In this document: in pieces, positions 7,680-16,685 of the stretch
Layout: each line of letters begins with the position of its first letter
Numbering within the stretch: position 1 is the first letter of the stretch
Assembly: GCA_006247105.1 (NCBI GenBank)
Contig: CM016926.1
Span: 1,364,001-1,428,000, forward strand
Direction: 5' to 3'
DNA from: Giardia muris
Lineage: Eukaryota > Fornicata > Diplomonadida > Hexamitidae
DNA: 64,000 bases
The notes under the pieces: generated by a model
Told to the model about the DNA's origin: nothing
The model's database searches: none
Seen by the model: only the letters and a program-made list of their open reading frames with translations
Made by a program: the position numbers and the translations under genes

Positions 7680-10600
7680 TCAGTGGGCTTCCAATGCCTC
7701 TGCGAGCTCGGTAAAGCCCATCTCAGATGCGATTTCCCTTGCCGTCATCGGTTCGGCACCCTCTGTGAGGACCGCCCGTACAGATGCCTCATCAGGATGT
7801 GCCTCGTAGATCGCCTTTGCGATCTCAGTATATCCCGCATGGGCTGCAAGGATCAAAGCATTAGGCTTCCCTTCGGGCGTGAGTCCGGCCTCAGACAGTA
7901 ATGAGCGGACGCAGTCCAGATAATTCCCTCTCACGGCGTACATAAGTGCAGTGTTCCCCTCCTTGCTGACGATCCGGCGCTCCTTCATGAGGAGTTCGAC
8001 GCATTTAATATGGCCATGCTCTGCCGCGAGCATGAGAGCAGTGACGCCGTTTGGCATCTTCATCCCACCCTCCTTATCTCGGAGGAGACGGACAACGGCC
8101 GCATGCCCGTTCTCCGCCGCGAACATCAGCCCTGTCTTCCCCTTCTCGTTGGTCAGGCACTGCTGGTACCGCTGGTATGCATACACTCGCACGATGTTCC
8201 CGACCTCCGCGGCCGCGATCAGCTCCGTCCGCCGCTTGTCGTTGCGGTTGGCGTACTTGACGTCGTACTTCTCCGCCTTGAGAAGGATCTTCGCGAGCTC
8301 GAGGTTGTACTGGTCCAATGCGATGCGAGTCGCGCTAAGGGTTCGGGCGGCGATCGTGTTGGCATTCGCGCTGGTGAGGGACGTCGCTGAGGTAATCGTT
8401 GAGGTGATGGTTGACGTCATAGCCGACGCGTCCATCCCCGTTGTCATTGGGTTGTACTTCATCCCCGCCTCGTACGGAATCAACAGCTCCACCAGCGCCG
8501 CGTTGTTATGCTTCGTCGCAAGCATCAGTGCCGTGTACCCTTCGTCATTGAAGATCTTCGTGCAGTCTTCCAGGTTGTCTTCAATCCCCTTCCGCAGGGC
8601 CGCAACCTGCGCTGCCTCCTCTTCCGTCAGCTCGTCGGTCCTGACGCGCTGAGTGGTCCCCTGCTCGCTAACGGTATATGGGTCTATGGCCGCAATTTTG
8701 GCAATGTTTTGCATAATCACGGTGTTTCCGTTCTCATCGACATCCACCTTCTTCCTCATCTCGGCAGAGTCAGGCACCTCCTTCTCATCTCCACTGGTTG
8801 ACAGAGAGCGTACCGGATCCTGCAGCGGCGCGATGGATATGGTCAGTGCCGTCCTCAACTCAGCCTCGAGGTAGTTCTTGTCGGAGGTGAGCTTCACCAC
8901 CTCTGTCTGCAACGTCGCGATGTCATTCGCCTGCATTGTGAGCTGCTCTCCAGCAACTGTGAGCGCCTTCTCGCTCTCAATAGCTCTCTGACGTGCATCT
9001 TCAGCCTCAGCCGCTACATTAGCAATCTCTACCTCCTTTATCGAGAGCTGCCCCTCCAGGTCGGCGATGCGCTTGTCCTTCTCGGTCGCGGTGGAGGAGA
9101 GCTGTCCCTCCAGGTCGGCGATGCGCTTGTCCTTCTCGGTCGCGGTGGAGGAGAGCTGTCCCTCCAGGTCGGCGATGCGCTCTGATAGCTCAGCGTTGGC
9201 TTTCGTAAACGTATCTCGGTTAGAATCACGCTCCAACATAACTACTTCAAGCTGATCGCACGTGTACCTGAATTGCTCATTCAGTTGCTGGTGATCCTCA
9301 TGAAGTGCAGCGAGTTGTTCTCTGAGATTCAAAGCCTCATCTTGAACAGCAGCAAGGGTAGCTGTGTGTGCCTCGGCTTGAGCTCGAAGCTCGCTGGCAA
9401 GGTGATTCTCGAACTCCTCTTGGGCATTAGAGACTGCAAGGGCGCTGGCCGTCTCTATGGCGGTGGCGGACTTGTTTTTGAAGTCTCGCTTGAGCTCTTC
9501 AATCTCCTCGATGTGCTTGACTTCCTGCTGGGAGAGTTGACGTTGGAACTCCTCGCTCTGGAGATCGCCCGCCTTCTGAAGTGAGGCATAGGAGCGCTCC
9601 ATTCGGGCCAGTTCTCCTTGGAGGCGTCCTATATCGTCCTCCATCGCAAGTCGTAATGCACCCTGCACGTCTATCTGATCAAGTGCTACTGTGAGCTCTG
9701 CCCTGGCAGTCTCCAGCTCAACGACGACCCTATCAAAGTTCGGGTCACGCGGAGGAGGCAATGGATCGGTCATGGTGCCTTCTGTACAGAGCTCCTGTTG
9801 CCGCTCGGGCAGAGGAGAGGTTCCTCGCGCCCGGCTCACAGGGGTCAAGGGCGGGGTGATTGCCGTCCCTTCCTCGAAGCAGATCGCATTCATTGTCTGG
9901 ATCCCCACGTGTATTGTGATGGCATCGGGGGACGTCTGGGTCAGATTGTCATTGCACACAGGCTTCTTATAGACGAGTTCGAAACTTGTCGGGTACTGTG
10001 TGAAGCCGGAATTCTTGCGCAACTCGTCTGCGAGGCGTCTGGAATACTCTGGGGAGTAGTTACCGAGGACATCGACAAACGAGCCACAAGCGATGATGAA
10101 TCGGTCATGGAGGTCCTCAATGAAACGCAGACCAGCAAGGGAACGGCGACAACCCTCGTTCGTCCCATCCGTCCAGCAGACCGCGTGCCCTCCGATGCTC
10201 AACTCCTTCATTATTTGGCTGTGAAGATTAAGGAGCACTCCGAACTTCGTGCAGGTTTCCTCGGCAAAATCCTTGAGCCGGAGTTGCGTCCCATCGGCAC
10301 GGACGCGCTGTGACTCCGCAACCGCATGCAAATCATCAAGGACTTTCTGGCTTATCCTCTCGGAGACCTCATAATCGCCTGAAAGATATGGGCTCCTTTG
10401 CTCCTGGTTTTCAGAGGGTGAGGCGTCAGGAGCGATGGAGATGGGAACCTCCTTAGCGGGTGAAACTTTTGATGCCAGTCGCGTGCCTTCAGTGGGTTGG
10501 TCCATCTCTGGTGATTGAACATTTGGAATAGTATCGAGGTTTGACACCTTGGGAACGTTCGTCTCCGCTGATTTGACATGGCTCTGCTCGGGAAGGGGTG

Positions 10601-12005
10601 GCTGTGCCTCCTCAGCAATTCCAGATAAAGAGAACATGGCGGAGTTATCGGGAAGAGCGGACTGCGCCGTCGCGTACGCGATCCCAGGCTTTGATACTCC
10701 AGAAGTAACCTTATTCATGGCGTCACGAATGTCGTCTGCCGACGTGGAACCACGACGTCCAAGAGTATCCTCCTCCTCCAGTCTCCCAAGGCTCTCATGA
10801 GGCCCATGATGTAAGGCCGCTGTCGCCATATTCGCGGCGAAGAGCATATTCATGCTTAATGCGTTCGAAAGACGATGCTCTCGTGAAGATGAACGTTCGA
10901 CAGAGGTGGATGACCGATTACTCGTGGCTCGCATTCTATTGACAACTGCCGCACTAGGAGTCGACATTCCCTCTAACTCTCGTGTCTGGAAGTCTGCTGA
11001 ACCACGATGAGAGGGAGTCCCACCGCCAGCAGTTGAGTGGGACATGCGTCTATTTCGAGCATAGATGGTCCCCATGTCCGATAGTGGAGGAATGACGCTT
11101 CCCAGGATTGGATCACGAATCGCCTGACTAGCAGCTGAGAGCAGCGTCGCGGAGGCATAACCATGGGTGTACATCGAATCATCCAACGGTTTTGTTGCCG
11201 AGCTCGGGCGACGTTGGCGTCCGACCGGGTTCTTGTTCACCGGGCTCTGGGTAGAGAAGCGCATCAGGTCTGCAAGGTTATCGTGAGTGGATAGGGAGTC
11301 GATTTCGTTCTGTGTGACTCGACCTGTCGAAAGCCCACCAAGGGCCTGAAAGCCTTGGGACTCGGAGTTACGCCGTCCAGAGAGGCGGTGTGCGCTACCT
11401 GGTCTTTTGTTCGCAAGAGTAGAGGGAGGAACGGCACCACGGGCGTTGATCGAGAGCGCATGGATCGAGACCTCGAGGCTATCGTGCAAGCCCTTGTGAC
11501 CGCAGTCCATGGCGATCTTCGACGCGCGGGTTACGTCGGAAATACTGAACCTGTTACTCCTGAGAAGCAGGTCGACCATTGGCTTGTCGTCCCGATACGC
11601 CGCGAAGTCGAGGGCCGTGTACCCGGAGGCGTCCACCTCGTTCCCATATGTATTGAGGAGCAGAGGGATGGTACGGACGGCGTTGTTGGCGACGGCGACG
11701 ATTAAGGGTGTGGAACCCGCATCCTTCTTTCGGATGTCTCCCTCTAACTCAACAAGGAGGTGCGCAGCATCCTTTGAGTCGCGAGAGCACGCCTGGATCA
11801 GGGCTGTCTCTCCATGAGGGTCGAGCAAGCCGCTCTCATAATCGGCAAGGAGAGACACCATCTCACTATCGTCAGCGCGGGCCGCGTGCATGAGAGCTGT
11901 CAGGCCGTTGGCGTCGCGGGTTCCAGCAAATTGCGCGGCCATGCGGCGTACCGCAGCATAATTACGCTCCTCGACCGCGTCGAACCACGCACTCGGAGGA
12001 CTCAT
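7680..12005 (-). CDS. Ankyrin-repeat/coiled-coil protein of Giardia 'Protein 21.1' type
   Basis: A 1441-aa protein with ankyrin repeats at both ends. Residues about 5-170 hold repeats such as NGLTALMHAARADDSEMVSLL and HGETALIQACSRDS; residues about 1110-1430 hold a second array, for example GKTGLMFAAENGHAAVVRLL. Between them lie a Ser/Thr-rich region (about 200-560) and a long coiled coil (about 770-1060), including a near-perfect 18-residue tandem repeat with core RIADLEGQLS. Ankyrin proteins without other domains ('Protein 21.1') form a large Giardia family, usually assumed to be scaffolds. The ATG is preceded on its strand by an A-rich tract. Partners cannot be inferred from sequence. Confidence 0.88.
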   Translation of the reverse strand: MSPPSAWFDAVEERNYAAVRRMAAQFAGTRDANGLTALMHAARADDSEMVSLLADYESGLLDPHGETALIQACSRDSKDAAHLLVELEGDIRKKDAGSTPLIVAVANNAVRTIPLLLNTYGNEVDASGYTALDFAAYRDDKPMVDLLLRSNRFSISDVTRASKIAMDCGHKGLHDSLEVSIHALSINARGAVPPSTLANKRPGSAHRLSGRRNSESQGFQALGGLSTGRVTQNEIDSLSTHDNLADLMRFSTQSPVNKNPVGRQRRPSSATKPLDDSMYTHGYASATLLSAASQAIRDPILGSVIPPLSDMGTIYARNRRMSHSTAGGGTPSHRGSADFQTRELEGMSTPSAAVVNRMRATSNRSSTSVERSSSREHRLSNALSMNMLFAANMATAALHHGPHESLGRLEEEDTLGRRGSTSADDIRDAMNKVTSGVSKPGIAYATAQSALPDNSAMFSLSGIAEEAQPPLPEQSHVKSAETNVPKVSNLDTIPNVQSPEMDQPTEGTRLASKVSPAKEVPISIAPDASPSENQEQRSPYLSGDYEVSERISQKVLDDLHAVAESQRVRADGTQLRLKDFAEETCTKFGVLLNLHSQIMKELSIGGHAVCWTDGTNEGCRRSLAGLRFIEDLHDRFIIACGSFVDVLGNYSPEYSRRLADELRKNSGFTQYPTSFELVYKKPVCNDNLTQTSPDAITIHVGIQTMNAICFEEGTAITPPLTPVSRARGTSPLPERQQELCTEGTMTDPLPPPRDPNFDRVVVELETARAELTVALDQIDVQGALRLAMEDDIGRLQGELARMERSYASLQKAGDLQSEEFQRQLSQQEVKHIEEIEELKRDFKNKSATAIETASALAVSNAQEEFENHLASELRAQAEAHTATLAAVQDEALNLREQLAALHEDHQQLNEQFRYTCDQLEVVMLERDSNRDTFTKANAELSERIADLEGQLSSTATEKDKRIADLEGQLSSTATEKDKRIADLEGQLSIKEVEIANVAAEAEDARQRAIESEKALTVAGEQLTMQANDIATLQTEVVKLTSDKNYLEAELRTALTISIAPLQDPVRSLSTSGDEKEVPDSAEMRKKVDVDENGNTVIMQNIAKIAAIDPYTVSEQGTTQRVRTDELTEEEAAQVAALRKGIEDNLEDCTKIFNDEGYTALMLATKHNNAALVELLIPYEAGMKYNPMTTGMDASAMTSTITSTITSATSLTSANANTIAARTLSATRIALDQYNLELAKILLKAEKYDVKYANRNDKRRTELIAAAEVGNIVRVYAYQRYQQCLTNEKGKTGLMFAAENGHAAVVRLLRDKEGGMKMPNGVTALMLAAEHGHIKCVELLMKERRIVSKEGNTALMYAVRGNYLDCVRSLLSEAGLTPEGKPNALILAAHAGYTEIAKAIYEAHPDEASVRAVLTEGAEPMTAREIASEMGFTELAEALEAH
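9043..9180 (-). repeat. 54-nt in-frame tandem repeat, about 2.6 copies
   Basis: Three copies start at 9043, 9097 and 9151 with a period of exactly 54 nt, so each encodes 18 residues around RIADLEGQLS and STATEKDK. The copies are almost identical at the DNA level, the first differing at one visible base near its start (CTGCCC versus CTGTCC). The near-identity suggests a recent slippage or unequal-exchange expansion in the coiled-coil region. Confidence 0.9.
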
Positions 12006-12079
12006 TTTTTATCGTGAGACGAGGATGTGAGGAACGGAGCATCCAGAACCCCGGACAAGAGACGGGAATTCACATAGCA

Positions 12080-12090
12080 TTGAGTAAAGG
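12080..12090 (-). other. Giardia RNA 3'-end processing motif CCTTTACTCAA
   Basis: The minus strand reads CCTTTACTCAA immediately after the basal stem of the U3 candidate. This fits the CCTTYNHTHAA motif known to mark 3' ends of Giardia noncoding RNAs and split-intron halves. Its placement one nucleotide past the closing stem independently supports the RNA call. Confidence 0.85.
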
Positions 12091-12258
12091 GACCTCCTTA
12101 AGTCAGTCGCGGGGCCGTCCGCAGACGGTTCATCGACGCATTCGCAACACCCTCGAAGCGCCCCGCGACGCGATCCGCATCCGGAGGTTTCCTGACGACA
12201 CGCACAAAAGGTTTTGGCACACTCCACTCAAGAAATGATCCCGAGTAGTATGGTCGTT
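12080..12258 (-). ncRNA. U3 small nucleolar RNA candidate
   Basis: This minus-strand RNA lies in the spacer between two minus-strand genes. Read 5' to 3' it has a GAC box (12255-12253), then CATACT in place of the human A' UAUACU, then a full box A, GGGATCATTTCT (12242-12231), identical to human U3. Next come a C'-like GGATGCGGA (12182-12174), box B-like GAGGGTG (12154-12148), box C TCGATGA (12136-12130) and box D CTGA (12106-12103). ACCTCC (12188-12183) pairs with GGAGGT (12097-12092) as the basal stem. GTCGCGGGG (12169-12161) pairs with CCCCGCGAC (12114-12106) as an inner stem, and CCGTC/GACGG forms a hairpin after box C. U3 guides 18S pre-rRNA processing in the nucleolus. The exact ends are estimates; the 5' end is placed by analogy with human U3. 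Confidence 0.87.
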
Positions 12259-12297
12259 CGAGGTTTTTGTCGTCCCAGCGAGAGAAATCCAATTTGA

Positions 12298-12303
12298 TTC
12301 ACT
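12298..12303 (-). terminator. AGTGAA poly(A) signal overlapping the ABC-transporter stop
   Basis: The minus strand reads AAG TGA A, so the stop codon TGA sits inside AGTGAA, matching the Giardia AGTRAA poly(A) consensus. The U3 candidate starts about 40 nt downstream. Confidence 0.55.
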
Positions 12304-15300
12304 TCGCGGCGGCGCGGAGCCGGGCGGCGTCCTCACATTCTGAGACGAGACGGGCGAAGTGGCCATCAGCGGCTAGAAGGGCTGCAGGGGTGTCATACTC
12401 GACGACGCACCCCGCATCGATAACCGCAACTCGATCAAAGTCAATGATAGTGTTGAGTCTATGAGCAATAGCGATAATGGCCGTATCACCGGTACCAGCC
12501 CGAATCGTCCGTTGAATAATGGCGTCATTATCCTTATCGACCTGGGCCGTAGCCTCATCAAGAATAATGACAGAGACCTTACGAAGCAATGCACGAGCAA
12601 CACACATCAATTGGCGCTGTCCAGCCGAAAGGTTCTCGCCATTAGCGGTGATGATGGCATCAAGGCCACCGGGTTGGTTCTCGAAGTACTCACGTAAGCA
12701 GACTCGCTCAAGGGTTGCCCATAGCTCTGCATCTGTGAAGGGTTGAATGTGTGACGGGATCTCGGAGGGGTCAATATGCTCTGCAACGATCTGAGAGTAG
12801 GGGCAAAGAGCGGTCCGAACCGTGCCCTCAAAGAGGAAGGGATCCTGAGGAATCAAGGCCAGGCATTGTCTAGCCTTGTCTAGAGGTAGTTTCAACAGAT
12901 CAATGCCATCTACAATGATCTGCGAGCCGGGTTCGGCTTCAGCTAAGCGGAACATTGCCGTAACGATGGAGGACTTTCCGGCACCAGTACGTCCAACAAT
13001 TCCAATACGTTCTCCGCGTTTAACCTCCAAGTTGATATCGAAGAGGACAAGAGGAAGTTCTGGACGATGTCGGAAGTTCAAGTTCTTGATCTTCAAGATG
13101 ATATCGGTGTCCACCATAGAGGTAATAGCCACATTTTCTTGTGTCTTTTCAGTCCCACGTTCGTTGGGTAAAGACCCATACTCCCTGACACGCTCGAAGC
13201 TAGCGAAGCTACGCTCAAGAAACATGACATAAATCATGACGTAGTTCAGCATCAAGACGAGGGAGAAGCCATTGGAAAGAACGACTCCTGCATAACGCGA
13301 GTTCTCTCCAAAGGCCGCCATGATAACCGTCCCAATCGCAAACGCAAGGATTAAGACGATGGAGAGACACGTGTAATTGAAGGTCACCCAACGGTTGCAG
13401 CAATATAGCATCCATTCGACGGCGAACTTGCGTGTCAAACACAAACGGTAATGTGTGAGCAGTGCTTCCTCAGCTCGGCTTGCTCTTATCGATGGAAGAT
13501 TTGTGGCAACCTCATCCACAAGCATAAGGACTGGACTAGTCACAATGTTATCGATTCGCTTGACTTGCGGTGCGATCTCGCGATAACGTTGAAAGAGGAT
13601 CAAAAAGAAGATCCCGAAGAAGAATATAGCGAAGATCACGGGCCAAGCAAAGATCACGGCCACAAACGCCATGATGGTGCAATAAGTCACCATTTCGAAG
13701 GCGATCCCAAGGGTATCATAAATATCCCGATCGCACTCACGTACATCTCCAGTCAAACGGTTCAAGATCCGTCCAGATGGGTTCGTCTCGAAAAAGGAGA
13801 GCCTAGTATGTAGGACGGCGTGGACCGTATGGTCATGGGTGCGTGATGAGGCTCTAATCGAGAACGTTATATACAAGTACCTGATCGCTATCAGAACAAG
13901 GACGGTGACACACGTAATGAGCCCATAGATCATTGGGTAGAAGAACTTGGGCTTCTGGTATCTATCCGTTGACCAGGCATCTAAAAGAATGGTCAAGAGC
14001 TGTTGTAACCCTAATGCTCCCACATACAATCCCAGGTACGAGAAGAAAGCACAAGGGCCTCCTGCCTTGATCCATGCACCATAGAGCTTACTAGATATCG
14101 CCCCCTTGCCTGAATGTTGCTCCCGTGTCAAGGTCTGTATCGAAGGCCTGGCTGTGTTGTTTTCTTCTTCCTTTGCATTCTCCTTATTCAACATGCAAGC
14201 CTTAAGAGCACCTTCCGACGTCACTATCTCCATCTTCTTCTCCGATTCCGGCTCAGCCTCCTTTGCACTCGAGTCCAGAACAATGCCGCGTGCATATGCC
14301 TCCTTTGTACATTCAATAACGTGATGATCTCTCACCTCGTAAAGGTAATCGCAGGCGTTGAAGAAGTGCGTTTGATGTGACGCTATGATGATAGTTTTTC
14401 CTTGAGCACGAAGGTAACCCATGACACATTTCTCCCAGAGGTAACGCGCAACATGTGCGTCAACGGCCGATAAGGGGTCATCAAGGACGTAAATGTCTGC
14501 GTCCATATATAAGGCTCTTGCAAGGGCAATGCGTGCCTTCTGACCTCCGGAAAGGGTAATACCACGCTCTCCAATCTCCGTCTCCACCCCATTAACGAGG
14601 AGCTTAAGATCCTGCTCGAGACAGCAGACGTCAATGACCTTGGCTAGTCTTTCCTCGTCGAGTGGGCGATAGAATAGGATGTTATTCTTTATGGTTCCAC
14701 ACACAATCATGGGCGATTGGGAATAATATGCGATCAACCCAGATGAGCGTATGGTCCCGGAGCATGATAGTTCTCCGAGAAGACCTAATAGAAGACTCGA
14801 CTTTCCGGCTCCAACGACTCCGAAGACGCCTGTCAAAGCACCCCGACGAAGGTTGAAGCACAAATCGGAAAGAACTGAGGGAAAGTCCTCCTTTGGAACA
14901 CTTGGACGTTTCCGTCCCGTTTCCGGGTCGAGAAACTTATAAATGATAGACAGATGAACATAAAGCATCCGTAGTCTGTTACATGGTTCTAGTTCCTTGT
15001 ACGGTAGTAAGACGAAATCGGCGGGAAACTTGATCTCAGACGGTAATGGCGCATGAAGGATCGTTGCAAAGGCATCGGAAACCTCACCCGATACTGGTGT
15101 CTTGGTAAGAGCCTCCACCTGAGCCTCACTAAAACTTCCTTGAACGTCAGTGAGGGAATAAGCTTCAGAATTGGCTGAGCCGAATAGTCCTTGGTATGTT
15201 TCTTGGTATGCACGCTTCAAAGCTGGTAATAGTCGAACCATCTTCTTGATAGCTGCACGGCCTTCCAGATACGATGGATCAAGGACTTCTGGACGCTCTC

Positions 15301-16672
15301 GGTGACGTGCTTTTCCCCATGAGATGTCACCTCTAACCTCTATTGCATGGTCTATGTTCTCCGGTTCTTCAGTAAAGACATCAACGTTTGGTAGCTCAAG
15401 GAACGCGTTGATGCGTCGGCTACTGATGAGAGAGATGATGAAGGAGTTAAAGGCGGGCGGGATTGAACTAATCCCATCGCAAAGGATGTTGAAGATCATC
15501 GTGATCGAATAACCTGAAGCGTTGGTCAGGTGGCCGCTAAAGGACATGGCCGTGAAGGCCAACGTTATCATGACTGGAAGACAACTCTCCCCACACACAT
15601 ATACAAACGTCTCATTCATCAGGAGCCGTTTGAGATAGTTCAACTCGGGACGACGTGCATTTCGAAGCCTAGCAAGCTGCACCTCCTCTTGTCCAAAGAC
15701 CTTGATCACCTTTATCCCCTTGAGGATCTCGGAAACGACTTTGATGCGCGCGTCACTTGCCGTCATATACAACGAGGTCAGACGCCCTTGGAGTGACACG
15801 ATGTAGAAGGAGAGGGGCATCGCAATGCAAAAGACGGCTAACCCGAAGAGGGCACTGGGGTGTGTGAAGGTAGAAAGATATATGACCGAGAAGCTCGCAG
15901 AAATGACAAGCTCGACCAGGATCGGGGCCCAGACAAGGACAATCAGGGCGTTGCTGACGTCTGTAAACAGAAAGTTGATAATCGAGCCACTTAATGACCC
16001 ACTACGGGACAACTCGGATAGAGTAAGAAGCTTTCGGAATAGACGGTCTTGGACCGCGAGTTGCGTCTTGAAACACATCTGCCGCGCCGATATGTACGTC
16101 ACACTCGTGAAGAAGGCATACATCAGGCGTGCAACCCCAACAGCAAGGATCCATGGGTATGTGGCCCCAAAAAGAGCTCCAATGATAGATGATGTCCCGA
16201 CATCTGACGGAGGGATGTCCGCATCCAATGCGAGACGGGAACGAATTCCCATTATCTTCTCCAAGGATAAAGCCGAGACGAGGTAATTGACGCAAACCGG
16301 GTACAAGAGCTGCGACGCGTCATAGATAAAAGTGGCGACCATAGTCCTGATGAAGTCACGCTTGTTCATGTGGATGGCAAGTCTGACAAGTGTGGGGCGT
16401 TTGACGATGCGATCTCCTTCACGCTTTGTAAGAGCTTCCTCTGCGCGCTGGTACTGTTCAATGGCATGCTCCGTCTCCATATTCTTCTCAAGCGCATAGA
16501 TATCGCAGTTATATATCGCCCCCTGCCGATGAGCAAGCTTTACGACAGGTGTAAACCAAGAAAGAGTATAGTATAACCACCGCGGCCACCTTGCAATCAT
16601 CGTCTCCCCTCGCTCCATTCTGGTGAACTCCTCCGCATGCGGGGGAGGAGGTGGATACGTACGGCGCGACAT
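12299..16672 (-). CDS. ABC transporter, ABCC/MRP-like full transporter
   Basis: A 1457-aa protein arranged TMD1-NBD1-TMD2-NBD2. TMD1 spans roughly residues 100-420. NBD1 has Walker A GVVGAGKSS near residue 620, signature LSGGQKARIALARAL and Walker B YVLDDPLSAVD. TMD2 covers about 860-1160. NBD2 has Walker A GRTGAGKSS near 1227, signature LSAGQRQLMCVARALL and Walker B VIILDEATAQVD. The Asp in NBD1 where a catalytic Glu is usual (LDDP) is characteristic of the ABCC family, so ATP hydrolysis would rely mainly on NBD2. The short N-terminus lacks the extra TMD0 of long MRPs. Substrate is unknown; conjugates, organic anions or drugs are typical for the family. Its ATG lies 8 nt beyond the stop of the upstream LRR/IQ gene. 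Confidence 0.95.
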   Translation of the reverse strand: MSRRTYPPPPPHAEEFTRMERGETMIARWPRWLYYTLSWFTPVVKLAHRQGAIYNCDIYALEKNMETEHAIEQYQRAEEALTKREGDRIVKRPTLVRLAIHMNKRDFIRTMVATFIYDASQLLYPVCVNYLVSALSLEKIMGIRSRLALDADIPPSDVGTSSIIGALFGATYPWILAVGVARLMYAFFTSVTYISARQMCFKTQLAVQDRLFRKLLTLSELSRSGSLSGSIINFLFTDVSNALIVLVWAPILVELVISASFSVIYLSTFTHPSALFGLAVFCIAMPLSFYIVSLQGRLTSLYMTASDARIKVVSEILKGIKVIKVFGQEEVQLARLRNARRPELNYLKRLLMNETFVYVCGESCLPVMITLAFTAMSFSGHLTNASGYSITMIFNILCDGISSIPPAFNSFIISLISSRRINAFLELPNVDVFTEEPENIDHAIEVRGDISWGKARHRERPEVLDPSYLEGRAAIKKMVRLLPALKRAYQETYQGLFGSANSEAYSLTDVQGSFSEAQVEALTKTPVSGEVSDAFATILHAPLPSEIKFPADFVLLPYKELEPCNRLRMLYVHLSIIYKFLDPETGRKRPSVPKEDFPSVLSDLCFNLRRGALTGVFGVVGAGKSSLLLGLLGELSCSGTIRSSGLIAYYSQSPMIVCGTIKNNILFYRPLDEERLAKVIDVCCLEQDLKLLVNGVETEIGERGITLSGGQKARIALARALYMDADIYVLDDPLSAVDAHVARYLWEKCVMGYLRAQGKTIIIASHQTHFFNACDYLYEVRDHHVIECTKEAYARGIVLDSSAKEAEPESEKKMEIVTSEGALKACMLNKENAKEEENNTARPSIQTLTREQHSGKGAISSKLYGAWIKAGGPCAFFSYLGLYVGALGLQQLLTILLDAWSTDRYQKPKFFYPMIYGLITCVTVLVLIAIRYLYITFSIRASSRTHDHTVHAVLHTRLSFFETNPSGRILNRLTGDVRECDRDIYDTLGIAFEMVTYCTIMAFVAVIFAWPVIFAIFFFGIFFLILFQRYREIAPQVKRIDNIVTSPVLMLVDEVATNLPSIRASRAEEALLTHYRLCLTRKFAVEWMLYCCNRWVTFNYTCLSIVLILAFAIGTVIMAAFGENSRYAGVVLSNGFSLVLMLNYVMIYVMFLERSFASFERVREYGSLPNERGTEKTQENVAITSMVDTDIILKIKNLNFRHRPELPLVLFDINLEVKRGERIGIVGRTGAGKSSIVTAMFRLAEAEPGSQIIVDGIDLLKLPLDKARQCLALIPQDPFLFEGTVRTALCPYSQIVAEHIDPSEIPSHIQPFTDAELWATLERVCLREYFENQPGGLDAIITANGENLSAGQRQLMCVARALLRKVSVIILDEATAQVDKDNDAIIQRTIRAGTGDTAIIAIAHRLNTIIDFDRVAVIDAGCVVEYDTPAALLAADGHFARLVSECEDAARLRAAAK

Positions 16673-16679
16673 CTACGAT

Positions 16680-16685
16680 TTTACT
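16680..16685 (-). terminator. AGTAAA poly(A) signal overlapping the LRR/IQ stop
   Basis: The minus strand reads AAG TAA A, so the stop TAA lies inside AGTAAA. The next ATG (ABC transporter, 16672-16670) follows after only 8 nt, so the 3' end of one transcript and the 5' end of the next almost coincide. Confidence 0.55.

Noticed and set aside
9360..9380. CACACAG on the minus strand, like the end of a Giardia intron
   Set aside because: It sits in a continuous coiled-coil frame, lacks the branch-type CTRA before it, and no GTATGT donor is seen nearby.
12009..12238. Short frames on both strands in the 293-nt spacer
   Set aside because: The sequence there is explained by the U3 candidate with its stems and motif; frames overlap it and have no protein-like features.
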